A DNA stretch of 64,000 bases from an uncultured Clostridia bacterium (GCA_947629485.1 CANRDX010000002.1:1-64000), one strand, 5' to 3'; shown: positions 10,952-18,119, numbered from the stretch's first letter. A program made the numbers and translations. The notes: generated from the sequence alone by a model not told the origin.

Positions 10952-11039
10952 TGTGCTGAAAAAAGCCCGCCGTCCCTCTTGGAAGGCGGGCGATATTGGT
11001 CCGTTTCATCTTCCTCGAAAGGTGACTAAGCACAGCACA
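10952..11039 (-). promoter_or_regulatory. Structured leader with intrinsic terminator, possible attenuator
   Basis: Within the giant gene's leader, GCCCGCC (10991-10985) pairs with GGCGGGC (10971-10965), followed by six T. This is a classic intrinsic terminator about 66 nt after the predicted transcript start and 160 nt before the coding region. A 7-bp pairing, TGTGCTG (11039-11033) with CAGCACA (10958-10952), brackets the whole structure and ends right after the T-run. That layout suggests conditional termination. I could not match it to a known riboswitch consensus. Confidence 0.5.
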
Positions 11040-11063
11040 ATTGCGCGAAATGAAATTTTTTTT

Positions 11064-11093
11064 ATTATATTAGATAGGAACGCCATTCGTCAA
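11064..11093 (-). promoter_or_regulatory. Sigma-A promoter of the giant gene
   Basis: On the minus strand, TTGACG (11093-11088) and TATAAT (11069-11064) are separated by 18 bp. Transcription should start near 11057, giving a leader of about 260 nt before the ATG at 10796. Confidence 0.75.
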
Positions 11094-11564
11094 CTTTTTT
11101 CGACATATTTTTTGAAAATATTTAAAATTAACACTTTTTTCAACATACAGGGGTTCAATTGCAAATAAATAACGCCCCCCCCCCGTTTTTGAAAGAAACT
11201 AACATTTTTTTCGAATCATTGGCTCCCGAGATCCCCCCCATTTCCCATTTTCGGCAAATTTTCCCTTCTTCTTTCGGCGGCGCGGTGCGCACGAAACGCC
11301 CTTCTTCGCACAGAGGCATACCATGTCCGAAGTCGCGCCCCAAGTTTTTCTGCCGAAATGATGACCTTCACCCCCGCAACAAGTGCATTTTATGACGCCC
11401 CGCCTGCGCCTATGATGCGCGATGTGCCGCAAAGTGCGCTTTCTTTTGCGAAGTTTGTCGGTTCCCGCCCCCACCCTCATATAAAGCGCCCCCATGTCGC
11501 CCCCGCTTTGTCATTTCGCCCCGCCCGCACGTTCTATTTTGCCGAAGGGCGGGGCAGTATGACG
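11094..11564. other. Intergenic stretch with no supported gene
   Basis: An AT-rich part carries a run of ten C at 11175-11184, and a GC-rich part follows. Short frames exist on both strands, but none has a convincing start site, composition or family resemblance. Confidence 0.6.
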
Positions 11565-11830
11565 TAATTGGAAGCCCTACCCCTTTTTAAGGGGGAGGGT
11601 GGCGAACGAAGTGAGACGGGTGGGGGTTCTTGCTGTCCCTTTTAGGGAAAGTACCCGCGAAGCGGGGAAAGGGTTTTAACCCCTCTGTCTCGGCTACGCC
11701 TCGACATCTCCCCTTTCAGGGGCGACGAGTGTCCTCATCTCGACGCGCCGTAGGCGCGGAGCAGATCCCCTCTTGGAGAACGAGGCTTTGTCCTCTCACG
11801 GAGTAGAGATTCTCTCGCTGCGCTCGGAAT
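11565..11830. repeat. Modular hairpin repeats (family A and companions)
   Basis: The segment at 11627-11726 is a full copy of repeat family A, a string of small hairpins: TCCCTTTTAGGGA, CCCGCGAAGCGGG, GGGTTTTAACCC, a TGTC...GACA stem and CCCCTTTCAGGGG. Other copies are at 22473-22567, 50128-50226, 36195-36273 (inverted) and 55464-55520 (inverted, truncated). The next segment, up to about 11830, recurs near 50240-50350. Confidence 0.8.
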
Positions 11831-11896
11831 GAGGAGAGGGCGCGGGTGGCGGTATGACGATTTAGGGCGCGCGGGCTACGCCCTCCCTTCGGCACC

Positions 11897-11924
11897 AAAA
11901 AAGCACCCATATCGGGTGCTTTTT
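11897..11924 (-). terminator. Terminator of the tRNA operon
   Basis: GCACCC/GGGTGC stem with a 5-nt loop, with A and T runs on both sides, so it can act in both directions. It abuts the 3' CCA of tRNA-Leu. Confidence 0.8.
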
Positions 11925-12010
11925 GGTGCCGGTGGTCGGGCTCGAACCGACACGGGTTTTATCCCGAGGGATTTTAAGTCCCTTGCGTCTGCCAATTCCA
12001 CCACACCGGC
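11924..12010 (-). tRNA. tRNA-Leu (anticodon TAA)
   Basis: An 87-nt class II tRNA with long variable arm and encoded CCA. The acceptor stem is GCCGGTG paired with CACCGGC, and the anticodon loop CTTAAAA gives TAA, reading UUA codons. It is the last gene of the tRNA cluster and ends at the terminator. Confidence 0.95.
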
Positions 12011-12186
12011 ATATGATATGATTTTGTTTGTTGCCCCATTGCAGTTGGTCAACCAAAGCAAGGGACTTAAAAAGACGGGGTCCCCGAAAAAAGACGAAGT
12101 ATTTTTTTGGGGAGAGGAGCCGCAGCGGAGCCTTCATGCCCCTTTCCGCTTGCGGGAAGGGCTTAGGGCGGAGCTTGCGGCGACGA

Positions 12187-12212
12187 GCGTCTGCCAATTC
12201 CACCACACCGGC
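12187..12212 (-). pseudogene. Fragment of a second tRNA-Leu (5' end only)
   Basis: These 26 nt are identical to the first 26 nt of the intact tRNA-Leu (acceptor 5' strand plus D arm), then homology stops abruptly. A 15-nt piece of the anticodon arm (GCAAGGGACTTAAAA) lies in inverted orientation at 12058-12072. The intervening DNA has no tRNA features. It looks like a duplicated tRNA-Leu broken by rearrangement. Confidence 0.75.
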
Positions 12213-12284
12213 GTGCTATTCGCTATGCAATTTTCTGCGCCGTTCAAAACAAAAGGACACCTTTTTTCACGGGTGCCCTTACTT

Positions 12285-12359
12285 TGGAGGCGCCACCCGG
12301 ATTTGAACCGGGGAGTCAGGGTTTTGCAGACCCTTGCCTTACCACTTGGCTATGGCGCC
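12285..12359 (-). tRNA. tRNA-Cys (anticodon GCA)
   Basis: A 75-nt cloverleaf with encoded CCA. The acceptor stem starts GGCGCCA, the anticodon loop is CTGCAAA (GCA), and the T arm carries GGTTCAAATCC. A weak hairpin with a T-run follows on the minus strand at about 12252-12280. Confidence 0.95.
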
Positions 12360-12384
12360 AAAAAAAACAGCGCGGAGCTGTGTT

Positions 12385-12459
12385 TGGAGCGGGAAACGAG
12401 ATTCGAACCCGCGACATCCACCTTGGCAAGGTGGCGCTCTACCACTGAGCTATTCCCGC
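12385..12459 (-). tRNA. tRNA-Gly (anticodon GCC)
   Basis: A 75-nt cloverleaf with encoded CCA, acceptor GCGGGAA, anticodon loop TTGCCAA (GCC) and T arm GGTTCGAATC. Second gene of the cluster. Confidence 0.95.
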
Positions 12460-12482
12460 ATAATGAGCTATCCGCGCTGTAT

Positions 12483-12557
12483 TGGTGGAAGTTATAGGGT
12501 TTGAACCTATGACCCCCTGCTTGTAAGGCAGGTGCTCTCCCGCTGAGCTAAACTTCC
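12483..12557 (-). tRNA. tRNA-Val (anticodon TAC)
   Basis: A 75-nt cloverleaf with encoded CCA, acceptor GGAAGTT, anticodon loop CTTACAA (TAC) and T arm GGTTCAAACC. It is the first gene of the cluster, just behind the promoter. Confidence 0.95.
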
Positions 12558-12569
12558 GAGTGCGTGTTT

Positions 12570-12598
12570 ACTATATCACAATCTACGCAAGAATGCAA
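12570..12598 (-). promoter_or_regulatory. Promoter of the tRNA cluster
   Basis: TTGCAT (12598-12593) and TATAGT (12575-12570) with a 17-bp spacer lie 13 bp upstream of tRNA-Val. They would drive all tRNAs down to Leu. Confidence 0.65.
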
Positions 12599-12722
12599 GC
12601 GATTTTTCTTGCGAAAAGAAAATTTTCTTGAATTTTCTCCCAAGTGTTTGAAATCTCTTCCGTTGCGGTATAAAAGAATTGAGGAGCTTTTGGTGCGGAG
12701 TGCGGGAATTTCTGCGATGCGA

Positions 12723-12751
12723 TTGACTTTTCCCGCCGCCTGTGGTAAAAT
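12723..12751 (+). promoter_or_regulatory. secB promoter
   Basis: TTGACT (12723-12728), 17-bp spacer and TAAAAT (12746-12751), about 30 nt before the start codon. An AAAGAGGT ribosome-binding site follows. Confidence 0.75.
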
Positions 12752-12781
12752 ATCCGAAAAACAAATTAAAGAGGTAAGATT

Positions 12782-13231
12782 ATGATCGACTACACCATGA
12801 GAGGGCTCACAGCCGATGAGCTTTCCTTCAAAGTGAACCCCATGAAGGCTGCGCCCGACACGAAATTCGAGATCAAGCCCTTCTTCTCCCGCCGCATTCA
12901 GACGGCGAAGGAGAACCCGAAGATCAACATCGTGATCTTGGAGTGCAAGATCGAATCCAAAGAAGAGGAACCGAAGCCCTTCAATATCATCGCCCGCCTC
13001 GTCGGAATCTTTGAAGTCAACAACATGAATACCGCCGAGGACAGGAGAATGTTCGCGATCAACGCCACGGAGACCATGTTCCCCTATCTGCGCGCCGCGG
13101 TGACGAACCTCACCTCCGCCGCCCTCATCAATCCGCTCACGCTGCCCGTCGTCTCGGGGGCGACGCTCTTCCCCGACGACCGCGCGCCCGAGCAATACAC
13201 GCTGAATTTCGACCCTAAAACGGTAAACTGA
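12782..13231 (+). CDS. secB: SecB-like protein-export chaperone
   Basis: 149 residues, about the length of SecB. The second half carries the recognisable SecB pattern: FNIIARLVGIFEV, then FPYLRAAVTNLTSAALIN and PLTLPVV, matching the conserved FPYAR...NL...FP.L.L.P region. SecB keeps preproteins unfolded for SecA/SecYEG in the cytoplasm. Classical SecB is mostly proteobacterial; SecB-fold relatives occur in Firmicutes, and this belongs there. It is single-gene, with its own promoter and a strong terminator just downstream. The start is fixed by AAAGAGGTAAGATT before the ATG. Whether it serves export or acts as an antitoxin-type chaperone cannot be told; no toxin gene is next to it. Confidence 0.8.
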   Translation: MIDYTMRGLTADELSFKVNPMKAAPDTKFEIKPFFSRRIQTAKENPKINIVILECKIESKEEEPKPFNIIARLVGIFEVNNMNTAEDRRMFAINATETMFPYLRAAVTNLTSAALINPLTLPVVSGATLFPDDRAPEQYTLNFDPKTVN

Positions 13232-13241
13232 ATGCGCGAAG

Positions 13242-13268
13242 CGCCCGCCGATCGGCGGGCGTTTTTTT
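13242..13268 (+). terminator. secB terminator
   Basis: A perfect 20-nt palindrome (CGCCCGCCGATCGGCGGGCG) followed by seven T, 10 nt after the secB stop. Confidence 0.9.
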
Positions 13269-13309
13269 ATTGTAAGAAAATCGCGCGATCGCCGCGTGGG
13301 GCAGTAGGA

Positions 13310-13440
13310 CGTGATTGAAAATTCAACCCCCACTCGTCACGGCAAAGCCGTGACACCCGCCCCCTTCAAAGGGGGCAGGTCTCCCCCTTCCGCCGCCGAA
13401 GGCGACATCCGCTTCTCGAAGAGGCGGGCGGGCGATGCTT
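13310..13440. repeat. Intergenic repeat (family B)
   Basis: Contains the hairpin module GTCACGGCAAAGCCGTGAC followed by CCCCCTTCAAAGGGGG. Near-identical DNA is found at 36340-36400, and related modules at 22590-22642 and 59690-59760. It fills the gap between the secB terminator and the next gene's end. Confidence 0.8.
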
Positions 13441-13447
13441 GCGGGAC

Positions 13448-14185
13448 TTATTCCTTCTTCTTTGCGTCGCGGCGTTCCTTGAAGCGTTCGCGGTAGCCGT
13501 CCAGCTCCTCGCGCAAAGCCCGCGGCGACTTGAAGGGAAAGATGAAGCTCGCCTTTTTGTGCTCGACGCTTTCGAGCTTCTCCTTCACGCTCTCTTTCAA
13601 ATGCTCGAAATGGACGACGATGTTGTGTTCGACGGCAAAGCTTCTGATCTTCGCCGAAAGATGGACGGAATGCCCGAAGTCCACCAAGAAAACGCCCACG
13701 AAGATGCCCACGACAAAGGCAAATTCGATGTGATGGACGAACCATGTCACCGCGTCGAGAACGGGCGTCTTCATGATAAAATAGAAGGCCGCCGCCGCGA
13801 GGAGCCAAAACAGGGAGAAGAGCGGGCAGATGATGCCCTGAATATTCCCCCAGCGGTTGGAGTAATCCCAAAGTTTGATCTTCATTCCTTTGATGAAGAT
13901 CAGCCCCGCGATATACTCGATGAGCGTCATCGCGATACCCATGATCAGGATGATGAGGAGGGCGTCCAGCCAAGCGTATCCCGTATGGATCGGGATCAGC
14001 GAGATCCCGAACAGCCCCGCGACGCCGAACCCGTAGAGGGGGAGATACGGCCCCGTCAGAAAGCCGGGATTGATCCATTTCTTCGCGGTAAAGCACCGCC
14101 GAAAGAGAACTTCCACGCACCAGCCGAGCACGCTTCCGATAAAAAACAGGAAAACAGCCGATAAAAACCCGTCGATGAACGTCAT
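13448..14185 (-). CDS. Membrane protein, CmpB-like (putative ABC-transporter type IV family)
   Basis: 245 residues with about five membrane segments. The opening FIDGFLSAVFLFFIGSVLGWCVEV...FLTGPYLPLYGFG and the motif KLWDYSNRWGNIQGIICPLFSLFW are characteristic of the widespread Firmicutes family PF06541 (ABC_trans_CmpB). The C-terminal 60 residues are a charged cytoplasmic tail (HLKESVKEKLESVEH...KSPRALREELDGY). I chose the ATG at 14185 over an upstream in-frame start because AGAGGAAGAAAT precedes it and it lies just after the stop of the upstream hydrolase (14212), so the two are probably one operon. The biochemical function of the family is not established; transport is only a family label. 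Confidence 0.75.
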   Translation of the reverse strand: MTFIDGFLSAVFLFFIGSVLGWCVEVLFRRCFTAKKWINPGFLTGPYLPLYGFGVAGLFGISLIPIHTGYAWLDALLIILIMGIAMTLIEYIAGLIFIKGMKIKLWDYSNRWGNIQGIICPLFSLFWLLAAAAFYFIMKTPVLDAVTWFVHHIEFAFVVGIFVGVFLVDFGHSVHLSAKIRSFAVEHNIVVHFEHLKESVKEKLESVEHKKASFIFPFKSPRALREELDGYRERFKERRDAKKKE

Positions 14186-14211
14186 ATTTCTTCCTCTGTG
14201 CAGATATTCTT

Positions 14212-15111
14212 TTATGCCTTTGCGATGCGGTCGAAGAAGGCGAGCGGAGCGTTCCACTTCTCCTCTCTTTCCTCGCTCTCGTTGAGAAATTCGTGGCGGC
14301 TCCCCTCGAAGAGTTTGAGCGTGACATCGTGCATGCCCGCCTTTTCGCGATAGAACGAACAGAGTTTCTTCACCCCTTCGCCCATATCTCCCACGGGATC
14401 CTGCGCCCCCGAGACGAGAAGAAGGGGCAAACTCTTTTTAAGACCCGCGATATACTTCTTCGTGTACAGCCTTTTCAGCCCGCGGAAGAAATCCTTATAA
14501 AAACGGAAAGAGCAGGTGAAGCCGCAGAGCGGATCCGCCGCATATTCCGCGTTATTGTTCGCGTCGGTGGAGAGCCAATTCCCGTCGTCGAATTTCTTCG
14601 CATAGGCGCCGAAGGAGAGCTTTTCGATCAATTTTGCGGGCTTCTCCGCGCCGCAGAAGGCGCACCCGAGCGCGGCGACCGCAGAACCTAAGTAGACTTC
14701 CGCGTCCTTTTTATAATTGCTCCCCGCGATCACGGCGCCGTCGATGGGTTCGCTGCACCCCGAGATATAGCTCTGCGTGAGGAAGGAGCCGTAGGAGAAC
14801 CCGAACACGAAGTATTTCAGCCCGAGGAAGCGTTCGCGGTAATGCGCGGTGAGCAGACGCTCGTCCTGCACGGTATCGGCGAACATATCCCCCGCGCGGT
14901 AGCCGAGCGTGGCGCGGTCCGTCTTTCCGTGCCCGCGGTGATCGTCGGCGATCACGAGGTAGCCATGCTCGTTGAGAAAGCGCGCATACGGCTCGTAGCG
15001 GCCCGCATGCTCCGCCATGCCGTGGATGATCTGCACGACCCCCACGGGGCGGCTGACATCCAACCATTCGTGCACATAGATCTCCGCATCGTCGAAGCTC
15101 TTGAAGATCAT
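14212..15111 (-). CDS. Alpha/beta hydrolase, lysophospholipase-like
   Basis: 299 residues with the alpha/beta-hydrolase signatures in order: VQIIHGMAEHAGRY (oxyanion region), VIADDHRGHGKT, nucleophile elbow GFSYGSF (Ser in GxSxG), a late VSGAQDPVG with the acid residue, and GSRHEFLNE with the catalytic His. This pattern is typical of the lysophospholipase/monoacylglycerol lipase group, which cleaves acyl esters. There is no signal peptide, so it should be cytoplasmic. The ATG at 15111 has GGAGG 8 nt upstream, better than the in-frame start 24 nt earlier. It lies immediately upstream of the CmpB-like membrane gene, probably in one transcript. Confidence 0.85.
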   Translation of the reverse strand: MIFKSFDDAEIYVHEWLDVSRPVGVVQIIHGMAEHAGRYEPYARFLNEHGYLVIADDHRGHGKTDRATLGYRAGDMFADTVQDERLLTAHYRERFLGLKYFVFGFSYGSFLTQSYISGCSEPIDGAVIAGSNYKKDAEVYLGSAVAALGCAFCGAEKPAKLIEKLSFGAYAKKFDDGNWLSTDANNNAEYAADPLCGFTCSFRFYKDFFRGLKRLYTKKYIAGLKKSLPLLLVSGAQDPVGDMGEGVKKLCSFYREKAGMHDVTLKLFEGSRHEFLNESEEREEKWNAPLAFFDRIAKA

Positions 15112-15186
15112 TCGTATATCCTCCTTCCGAAACACCTTACCCCATTATAACACGTTTGCGCAAAAATTCAACCCCTTTCCGCAATT

Positions 15187-15219
15187 TCAAAATCGCCCGC
15201 CGTGCAAACGCACGGCGGG
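15187..15219 (-). terminator. rsmA terminator
   Basis: A 10-bp stem CCCGCCGTGC/GCACGGCGGG, with T-rich sequence on the minus strand, directly after the rsmA stop at 15225. Confidence 0.75.
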
Positions 15220-15224
15220 ACGGT

Positions 15225-16064
15225 TCACGATAAGATCTTGTTCCTGACAAGTTCGTCGGCAAGCCTCGCAAAACTTTCGGGCGGGAGCGTCTCCCCGCGC
15301 ACCCCTTCCGCAATGCCTGCGGCGAGGAGAAGTTCCCGCGCGCTCGCACGCGGCAGGGAGAAGGCGCTCATGAGGTCGTTTTCCAGCGTCTTTCTCCGCG
15401 CGGAAAACGCGGCGCGGACGACGGCGCGGTATGCGCTCTGAGAAAGAACGGGCAGCCTGTCCTCTTCAAATACGATGCGGACGACAGCGGAATCGACGTT
15501 GGGGCGGGGAAAAAACATGGTGCGCGGCACCTTCCGCACGATCTCGCACCTGCCGCGCAGGGCGATCGCCGCCGTGACCGCGCCGTAGTCGGGCGTTCCC
15601 GGGCGCGCGGCGAAGCGGGCGGCGACTTCCTCCTGCACCATGACGCACATGCCCGCGCACAGGCGCGCGTGTTCGACGAATCGCATGACGATGGGCGTAG
15701 TGATGTAATACGGCAGATTGGCGACGACGAAATATCGCCCTAACCGCTCTTCCAGCGCGGCAAGATCGCAGCGCGCGAAGTCTCCGAACACGAGTTCGAC
15801 ATTTTGGACGCCCGCGAGCGTCTCTTCGAGGACGGGCCGAAGCGAGCGGTCGATCTCAAAGGAAACAACGCGCTTCGCCCGCTCCGCAAGCGCGCGCGTG
15901 AGCGCGCCCGCGCCCGCCCCGATCTCCAACACGGCGGCCGTCCCGTCCACGCCCGCGTCGCCGACGATGGCGCGGAGCAAATTTACGTCTGTGAGAAAGT
16001 TCTGCCCGTATTGCTTTTTGAAGCCGAATCCGTGGCGGGCGAGAACTTCGCGGATCTCCGTCAT
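15225..16064 (-). CDS. rsmA: 16S rRNA dimethyladenosine transferase RsmA (KsgA)
   Basis: 279 residues. The N-terminus KKQYGQNFLTD, the SAM motif VLEIGAGAGALT, the acidic VVSFEID and the catalytic NLPYYITTPI are all diagnostic. RsmA dimethylates two adjacent adenines in the 3' helix of 16S rRNA during late 30S assembly. The conserved protein start (MTEIREVL) fits the ATG at 16064. A second in-frame ATG at 16073 overlaps the -10 box and cannot lie on the transcript. The promoter -10 ends 8 nt before the chosen ATG, so the mRNA should be leaderless or nearly so. No separate ribosome-binding site is seen with good spacing. Confidence 0.93.
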   Translation of the reverse strand: MTEIREVLARHGFGFKKQYGQNFLTDVNLLRAIVGDAGVDGTAAVLEIGAGAGALTRALAERAKRVVSFEIDRSLRPVLEETLAGVQNVELVFGDFARCDLAALEERLGRYFVVANLPYYITTPIVMRFVEHARLCAGMCVMVQEEVAARFAARPGTPDYGAVTAAIALRGRCEIVRKVPRTMFFPRPNVDSAVVRIVFEEDRLPVLSQSAYRAVVRAAFSARRKTLENDLMSAFSLPRASARELLLAAGIAEGVRGETLPPESFARLADELVRNKILS

Positions 16065-16071
16065 GGCTCCC

Positions 16072-16100
16072 ATTATACCACGTTTTCTTCAAAAATTCAA
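16072..16100 (-). promoter_or_regulatory. rsmA promoter placed for a leaderless mRNA
   Basis: TTGAAT (16100-16095), a 17-bp spacer and TATAAT (16077-16072). The initiating ATG is at 16064-16062, only about 7 nt past the -10 hexamer, where transcription itself should begin. Confidence 0.7.
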
Positions 16101-16107
16101 CCGCTTT

Positions 16108-16929
16108 TCATAGGGAAGAGAGCAAGGTTTTGAGCGGCTCCGAATACGCGCCGCGCCCGAGTTCCGCCAAGAACTCCTCCTCCGAAAGCTCGCCGAGATA
16201 ACTGCCGTCTTCGTACAAGACGAGGGTCAGATAGCGATCTTCGCGAAGGAACCTGATCGCGTTCTTTACCGCCGTCTGCGCGGAGAGAACGACTCTGCGT
16301 TCCTCGACGCCGTGTTCCAGCCGCTTGAAAGAAAAGGTGACGCGCGCATAACTTCCGCCCCCGAAGGCGCCCGCGGCAAGGAGAACGGAGAAGGCAAGCG
16401 CCGTCCATTGCGGAGAGGAAAAACAGCTCCAAATAAAATATGCCAAAATTCCCGCGGAGACGGCGGCGGAGACGGCGGCGCACACCGCCCGCGCGCGCTT
16501 TCTGCCGATCGGCTCCAAAAGAATGCGCAGGATCCGCCCCCCGTCGAGGGGATATGCGGGCAGAAGATTGACGAAAAAAAGGGAAAACGAGACCGCCGCC
16601 GCAAGCTCCGTGTAGGGGTAGGTCTCGGGATAGAGCCACCAGAACGCCACGAAAAACATTCCCGTGACGAGATTGACGCACGGCCCCGCGATGAGCACGG
16701 CGAGTTCCTCGCGCCGCCCGATCCCCGCGACGTCGCCCGAGATTACGGCGCCGTACGGCATGAGGACCACCTTGTCGAGCGCATAGCCGTATCGCCTCGC
16801 CGCCTGCGCATGCGCGAATTCATGTTCGAGTGCGGCGAGCGCGGCGGCAAGAAAGAGCAGAAACCCTCCCGTCATTGCCGTAAGCACGCCCGCCGCAAAA
16901 AAGAGCGGATGGATCTTGAATTTCTTCAT
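16108..16929 (-). CDS. spoIVFB: SpoIVFB-like M50 intramembrane metalloprotease
   Basis: 273 residues. HEFAH near residue 38 is the zinc-binding HExxH motif, and NLLPAYPLDGGRIL supplies the conserved NxxPxxPLDGG with the third ligand. Several hydrophobic segments make it polytopic. In Bacillus SpoIVFB sits in the outer forespore membrane and cuts pro-sigma-K inside the membrane, held inactive by SpoIVFA. The C-terminal 90 residues look like a CBS-like cytoplasmic part (LSAQTAVKNAIRFLREDRYLTLVLYEDG), also as in SpoIVFB. Its ATG (16929) shares one base with the TGA of the upstream spoIVFA-like gene (TGATG), implying translational coupling of the pair. Confidence 0.88.
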   Translation of the reverse strand: MKKFKIHPLFFAAGVLTAMTGGFLLFLAAALAALEHEFAHAQAARRYGYALDKVVLMPYGAVISGDVAGIGRREELAVLIAGPCVNLVTGMFFVAFWWLYPETYPYTELAAAVSFSLFFVNLLPAYPLDGGRILRILLEPIGRKRARAVCAAVSAAVSAGILAYFIWSCFSSPQWTALAFSVLLAAGAFGGGSYARVTFSFKRLEHGVEERRVVLSAQTAVKNAIRFLREDRYLTLVLYEDGSYLGELSEEEFLAELGRGAYSEPLKTLLSSL

Positions 16930-17654
16930 CAACTCCAAGCGATCCCGCCCTCGCCCACAGTATAGCAGTCGAGCACGGCCTCGCCGTCATAGAAGATCAC
17001 CCGCACGGTGCGCTCCCCGTTGGAATAGGCGAGCGGGACGTTCTGCGGCGCCTCTTCCCCTTCGGCGATATAGACGGCGTCCAGCCCGCTGATGATCGTC
17101 GTAAAGGAGTCGGAATGGCGCAGGAGCACGGAATAGCCGTCTTCCGCACTGCCGTAGACCGATTCCACCTTCCCCTCGCAGGGGGCATAGACCGCGCACT
17201 CCGCCGTGAAGCTCATCACGCCCGTCTCGGACACGGCGACGTCAACGTCTGCGTATTCGTTCACAATGGGAGAGAGCGTGAAATCGGCATAGGTGCGGCT
17301 GTCCGCCGTCTGCGTTTCGCCCCCGAACAGGCCGCGCACAAAGGTATTGATCGCGCTGTTGGGAAGGAGCAGGTTGGTGATGAAGATCGCGGCGCACAGC
17401 GCGACGACGACGACAAGCTCGGCGATGAGGATCTTCTTTGCGCGCCCCGCTTTGGGCTTTACGTCAAGCTCGCGCTCGATCGGTTTGCTCTCGGCGTAGG
17501 CGGGATCCGCCGCGTCCATGCGGTCGTTCACCTCTCTTACAAGTTGGTCGGAGAGCTGGTCGTCGTGCCATTTTTTCTTTTTTTCCTTCTTTTTGACCGT
17601 GACCGTCTCGACGGGAATTTCGAGCATTTCGGCATAACTTAACTCATCATTCAT
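16929..17654 (-). CDS. spoIVFA: SpoIVFA-like protein, degenerate M23 domain
   Basis: 241 residues: a charged N-terminal cytoplasmic part with a lysine run (VTVKKKEKKKKW), one membrane segment at about 76-97 (ILIAELVVVVALCAAIFITNLL), then an extracytoplasmic LytM/M23-like domain (VYAPCEGKVESVYGSAEDG...LLRHSDSFTTIISGL). The metal-binding His/Asp set of active M23 peptidases is not visible, as in SpoIVFA. In Bacillus SpoIVFA anchors and inhibits SpoIVFB until the forespore signal arrives. Position and 1-nt overlap with spoIVFB strongly support this call. AAGAGGTGTCTT precedes the ATG. A CATACATT sequence about 75 nt upstream resembles a sigma-E -10 element, but I see no good -35. Confidence 0.8.
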   Translation of the reverse strand: MNDELSYAEMLEIPVETVTVKKKEKKKKWHDDQLSDQLVREVNDRMDAADPAYAESKPIERELDVKPKAGRAKKILIAELVVVVALCAAIFITNLLLPNSAINTFVRGLFGGETQTADSRTYADFTLSPIVNEYADVDVAVSETGVMSFTAECAVYAPCEGKVESVYGSAEDGYSVLLRHSDSFTTIISGLDAVYIAEGEEAPQNVPLAYSNGERTVRVIFYDGEAVLDCYTVGEGGIAWS

Positions 17655-17743
17655 AAGACACCTCTTGGATTGCGGATTGCAGGGCGGCTTTTCCGCCGAG
17701 CTATTTCAATGTATGCCGAAAATTTTTCGGTTAGAAGAAAAAA

Positions 17744-17768
17744 ACGCTGTCGAATGAACAGCTTTTCA
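17744..17768 (-). terminator. Possible orphan terminator
   Basis: On the minus strand a short stem (AGCTGT...ACAGC) is followed by GTTTTTTTC. No minus-strand gene ends here, so it may stop read-through from the repeat region toward spoIVFA. Confidence 0.35.
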
Positions 17769-17799
17769 GACGAAATAACAACGAAGGCTTCCTTCGACG

Positions 17800-18065
17800 T
17801 GTTTTCCCCTGCGTCCCGCCCATTTTGAAGGGGCTGTTGCGCTTGCGCGACCGAAAAGAGAAAGACCTGCCCCCTTTAAAGGGGTAGGGCTTCCCCCCTT
17901 TGAGGGGGGAAGCTGTCACGTTAGTGACTGATGGGGGTGTCGCTTGATCGATACACCCCTTCCGTCATGCCGCATGCGGCATGACACCCACCCCTCGAAG
18001 GGGTGGGCAAGCCCCCCCCCACCCGTCCCGCTTCGTTCGCCGACCCTCTCCCTTATAAAATCCCG
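17800..18065. repeat. Intergenic repeats (family B type)
   Basis: A string of hairpin modules: CCCCCTTTAAAGGGGTAGGG, a GTCACGTTAGTGAC stem, TGCCGCATGCGGCA, CCCCTCGAAGGGG and a run of nine C. Related strings recur at 22570-22642 and 59680-59780. No gene seen. Confidence 0.75.
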
Positions 18066-18082
18066 CGCAGACAATAAAATAT

Positions 18083-18119
18083 GACCGTCGAGGCGGACAT
18101 GGTAGCCGCCTCGACGGTC
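18083..18119 (-). terminator. Terminator of the duplicated lipoprotein gene
   Basis: A perfect 14-bp stem (18083-18096 with 18106-18119) and 9-nt loop, followed on the minus strand by ATATTTTATTG. It lies 24 nt after the stop. Confidence 0.8.

Noticed and set aside
10952..11057. A c-di-GMP (GEMM) riboswitch in the giant gene's leader
   Set aside because: The conserved CACGCACAGGGCAAACC core and tetraloop-receptor elements are absent. Only the general aptamer-terminator layout is similar.
11199..11495. A Cys/Arg/Lys-rich minus-strand frame of 98 codons
   Set aside because: No ribosome-binding site, overlapping frames on both strands, and composition unlike real genes here.
16929..17654. An active M23 endopeptidase
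   Set aside because: The metal-binding His/Asp residues are not seen, and the overlap with an M50 protease gene fits SpoIVFA.
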